From: Nitrososphaera sp.
GTDB taxonomy: Archaea > Thermoproteota > Nitrososphaeria > Nitrososphaerales > Nitrososphaeraceae
DNA: 48,154 bases
Direction of reading: 5' to 3'
Assembly: GCA_025449675.1 (NCBI GenBank)
Contig: JANWIX010000016.1
Span: forward strand, 1-48,154
Under the pieces are notes generated by a model. That model worked only from the letters and a program-made list of their open reading frames with translations. It searched no databases and was not told the DNA's origin. Both the position numbers and the translations under genes were made by a program. Below are positions 45,391-48,154 of this stretch, piece after piece (position 1 is the stretch's first letter; each line of letters starts with the position of its first letter).

Positions 45391-46773
45391 TTACACGTTT
45401 CTATCTAGAAAGTCAAGTGTCTTTGCCCAAGCGTCGGCCGTCTGTTCGGGGGCGTAGTTATCGCCTGACGGATTTGCAAACGCATGCCCTACTCCTTCAT
45501 AGATGTGGATCTCGTTTTCAATGTTGTTTGCATCAAGGGCTGATTCGAACTGGTTCACTGTCTCAACCGGAATGCCCTGATCTTCAGATCCGAAGATTCC
45601 CAACACTGGCCAGCTGATCACCGACAACTCGGTCTGATTTGTAACTAGGTTGCCGTAGTAGATGACCGTGGCCGCAAGCGGCTGTTCCGTATTTAGAGCC
45701 AGCTGAAGTGATTGCCCTCCTCCAAAGCACCAGCCAAGTGATGCCATGCGCGACCCGTTGACACTTGGAATTGAAGACAGGCGCTCGACGGCTGCGTTCA
45801 GATTTTCTATCGCGAGCTGAGGATTATCCCTCACTGAGGACGCGAGCATTCCCGCTTGACTGGACTCGGTTGCCACCTGGCCATTGTACAGGTCAACTGC
45901 AAGTACCGCATATCCTTCCTTGGCCAGTTGCTCCGCCATGTTCTTGATGTTCTGGTTCAAACCCCACCACTCGTGGATCATGACGACCCCGGGAAGCTCC
46001 GACTCGGTGGCATTTTCAGGATATACGAGATACCCCATCGCGTTGCCATGATAATTCACCGTGGTTCTGGATAGTCCTTCCAGCTCTATGGAGGTGGCGT
46101 TCGCAGGTTTCGTGCCATGCATGGAATCCATGGACATGCTCGCGGCAGTATTCCTGGACCCATCAGACAGAGTGCCATAGACAGGGTTTGCTCCAAAGTG
46201 GCCATCAACCTTGTCAGGCCCTATCCAAAACGCAATTACTGAACCGCCTAACACCCTTATCGTCAACGGGACTTCAGTCACCGGTCCGTCTCTCATAACG
46301 ACTGTGGCGGTTCCCTTTGCCACATACGTGGTATTTCCTTCCATGGAAAGCTCTGTCGCGCTAAAATCGTAGATGCTGTGCTGATGCATGGCGTTTCCGT
46401 CAGGCATCACCATGGCCATCCTGGCAATCAGGCTTATGCTCGGCATTTGCTCAGGGTCGGGGCCGGGGCTCATTCTGATTACCCATATTCCCGACTGGAT
46501 CCATTCTGGCTGTCCACCGCTTCCGAATTGTATGCTCGATATCTGGCCCCTGATGGCATGCGGCTTTGTCATGTCATTTATCATGGAATCAGACATCGTT
46601 TGATTACTTGCCGTCTGACCGTATGCAATTTCATTTGTGTCAGCGTCCATCGAAAATGGAGAGATTCCGGATAACAATACCACCAAGCTCAGCAGTGCTG
46701 CCAACGAAGAACCAAACAACATTCCCGAGTGCGAAATACTTCCACTCATTGGACATATCCTGGATTTTTTCAC
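45391..46773 (-). CDS. Secreted dienelactone hydrolase family protein with extra N-terminal domain
   Basis: GVVMIHEWWGLNQNIKNMAEQLAKEGYAVLAVDLYNG, LGWCFGGGQSLQL, GVGHAFANP; N-terminal signal/TM. Confidence 0.9.
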   Translation of the reverse strand: MKKSRICPMSGSISHSGMLFGSSLAALLSLVVLLSGISPFSMDADTNEIAYGQTASNQTMSDSMINDMTKPHAIRGQISSIQFGSGGQPEWIQSGIWVIRMSPGPDPEQMPSISLIARMAMVMPDGNAMHQHSIYDFSATELSMEGNTTYVAKGTATVVMRDGPVTEVPLTIRVLGGSVIAFWIGPDKVDGHFGANPVYGTLSDGSRNTAASMSMDSMHGTKPANATSIELEGLSRTTVNYHGNAMGYLVYPENATESELPGVVMIHEWWGLNQNIKNMAEQLAKEGYAVLAVDLYNGQVATESSQAGMLASSVRDNPQLAIENLNAAVERLSSIPSVNGSRMASLGWCFGGGQSLQLALNTEQPLAATVIYYGNLVTNQTELSVISWPVLGIFGSEDQGIPVETVNQFESALDANNIENEIHIYEGVGHAFANPSGDNYAPEQTADAWAKTLDFLDRNV

Positions 46774-46806
46774 TAATAAGACTTGTGGATTCTCGTCGAT
46801 AAAAGG

Positions 46807-47352
46807 TCAGTGAGCGGAGGCTACTGTAGCCTGCAGTTTTTTCACGCCTGACAGCAGATCTACCAATTGCGACAGAGTCAGGTTGTGATTCTTTAATTCT
46901 TTTACTCTGACATTCAACTTCTCCAGCTGAGTGTACACCTCAGTGTCTTCCACGATTTCAACAAGGTAATCCAGTCCGAAGGGCTTTTGGAGTAGCTCAA
47001 CAATCTGATGAAGCTCTCTCGCAGCTTCCCGGAGAGTATCTACAACGTAGGCTGATGCAAAGATTATCCTTTGTCCCGGCTGGATCTGAAGGATTTCTTT
47101 TGCAGCCGTTAGACCGTCTTTTTTCGGCATGCGATAGTCGAGTATTACGACATCGAATGGTACTCTGTCTTTAGATGTCTCCGCGACGTGAGTCCGTTGG
47201 GGTGAAACGGCGTCATCGCTCATCGCTTTCTTGTAGGCGTTCACACATTCCTCCCCGTCGTTTGTGATAATCACCTGATGGCCTTTTTCTTGCAGGGCCA
47301 GCTTGTACTGCCGAGAAATGCTTGGCTCATCTTCGGCCACCAGTATCTTCAT
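46807..47352 (-). CDS. Response regulator (REC) with short C-terminal helical extension
   Basis: ILVAEDEPSISRQYKLAL, VILDYRMPKKDG, IIFASAY, LLQKPF. Confidence 0.93.
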   Translation of the reverse strand: MKILVAEDEPSISRQYKLALQEKGHQVIITNDGEECVNAYKKAMSDDAVSPQRTHVAETSKDRVPFDVVILDYRMPKKDGLTAAKEILQIQPGQRIIFASAYVVDTLREAARELHQIVELLQKPFGLDYLVEIVEDTEVYTQLEKLNVRVKELKNHNLTLSQLVDLLSGVKKLQATVASAH

Positions 47353-47506
47353 GGCTTAATAGGGATTATACTGGTTTCTAATCCTCTGTGCGTAATATTG
47401 CCAAACAACTGCCATTTTGACATCCATCTCATAGACAAGATACCAATCTCACTCGATTTTCGAGAAAATCGTGATACTCCAAACCATGACAGGAGGCATA
47501 CGGTTT

Positions 47507-48154
47507 CTAGTTTGACGGGATCGGAAGTCTTATGACGAAAGCCGCCCCTTTCGAATCGGAATTTCCACGGGCAGAAATTTCTCCACCATGTGCGTTGATG
47601 ATTGATCTGCTTATGAATAATCCTAGACCAGTGCCTTGCGAATGGAACTTTTTTCCTGGATTGTTGGGTGTCTTTGTAGCAAATTTTTGAAACAACTTTG
47701 GAAGTACTTCTTGTGGGATGCCCGCACCTGTGTCTGAAATGGTAAGTTCGAGAAAATGGCTGCCGTTTGGCATTGCCGTTTCTATTTTTATCTGACCTTC
47801 CTCAGTGAATTTCAGAGAGTTGTCCATGACGTTTGTCAATGCCTGAACTATTCGATCTCTATCGATTTCTAGCATCAAATTGTCATCGTGTAGTAACGAG
47901 TCAACAATACGGACCGGTCTCGCATCATTGTTCTTATTGCTACCTTCGATTTCTTTTATGACACAGAGTTTTGCATAATCAATGATCTCGTTTATTACAT
48001 CTGTGGCTTTGACCTTTTTCAAATTGAATTGAAGACCAGCGCCGCTTTCTATCTTTGCGACATCCAATAGGTCATTGGCTAATTGCTTTAGTCTCTTAGC
48101 TTCCTTGAGAATGATGCTCAGCGCTTCCTTTTGGTATGACGGATCGCGGAGCCC
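47507..48154 (-). CDS. Sensor histidine kinase, C-terminal HATPase part; truncated by window end
   Basis: Frame open to 48154 (GLRDPSYQKEALSIILKEAKRLKQLANDLLDVAKIESG...); MDNSLKFTEEG, DTGAGIPQEVLPKLFQKF, GTGLGLFISRSI. Confidence 0.93.
   Translation of the reverse strand, partial: GLRDPSYQKEALSIILKEAKRLKQLANDLLDVAKIESGAGLQFNLKKVKATDVINEIIDYAKLCVIKEIEGSNKNNDARPVRIVDSLLHDDNLMLEIDRDRIVQALTNVMDNSLKFTEEGQIKIETAMPNGSHFLELTISDTGAGIPQEVLPKLFQKFATKTPNNPGKKFHSQGTGLGLFISRSIINAHGGEISARGNSDSKGAAFVIRLPIPSN

Noticed and set aside
45306-45617. Plus ORF 45306..45617 as the gene controlled by the perfect TetR palindrome
   Set aside because: Antisense to the dienelactone hydrolase C-terminus with shadow composition; an RNA remains possible but not this protein.
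1-48154. tRNA/rRNA genes and mobile elements
   Set aside because: No CCA-type acceptor/T-loop pattern, rRNA core sequence, transposase or terminal inverted repeats with target duplication recognised by eye; a tRNAscan-SE/Infernal run would be decisive.

Overview
The 48,154-bp window reads as a gene-dense archaeal chromosome segment. It most resembles a group I.1b ammonia-oxidising archaeon (Nitrososphaera-like Thaumarchaeota/Nitrososphaeria); this is inferred from the Amt transporter, Lrp/AsnC RAM-only proteins, ArnR-like wHTH proteins, short zinc-finger proteins, leaderless-type promoters and FtsZ. I see no rRNA, convincing tRNA, CRISPR array, transposase, integrase or phage module. Most genes are housekeeping or regulatory: UDG-4 and AAG glycosylases, NnrE/MBL/CobT-like operon, RNase H, cyclophilin, TetR, acyl-CoA dehydrogenase, class-III aminotransferase, MFS/DMT/RDD membrane proteins, FtsZ, two-component parts and a dienelactone hydrolase. 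The most accessory-looking part is about 37.3-43.9 kb: kelch protein, subtilase, coiled-coil protein, large RTX-repeat protein, coiled-coil protein. Points most worth checking: (i) a DUF1326 gene broken by an exact 14-bp tandem duplication whose removal restores the frame; (ii) an 18-bp palindromic TetR-type operator upstream of a tetR gene, with a perfect second copy 28.6 kb away in a convergent 3' region; (iii) a candidate structured RNA on the minus strand at 13.3 kb, inside an intergenic region with two diverged copies of a bipartite element; (iv) a zinc-ribbon protein split at an A6 run; (v) the RTX/subtilase/coiled-coil locus; (vi) three convergent gene pairs whose stop codons share one CTAG. 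All family calls come from reading translated motifs; no database search was run.
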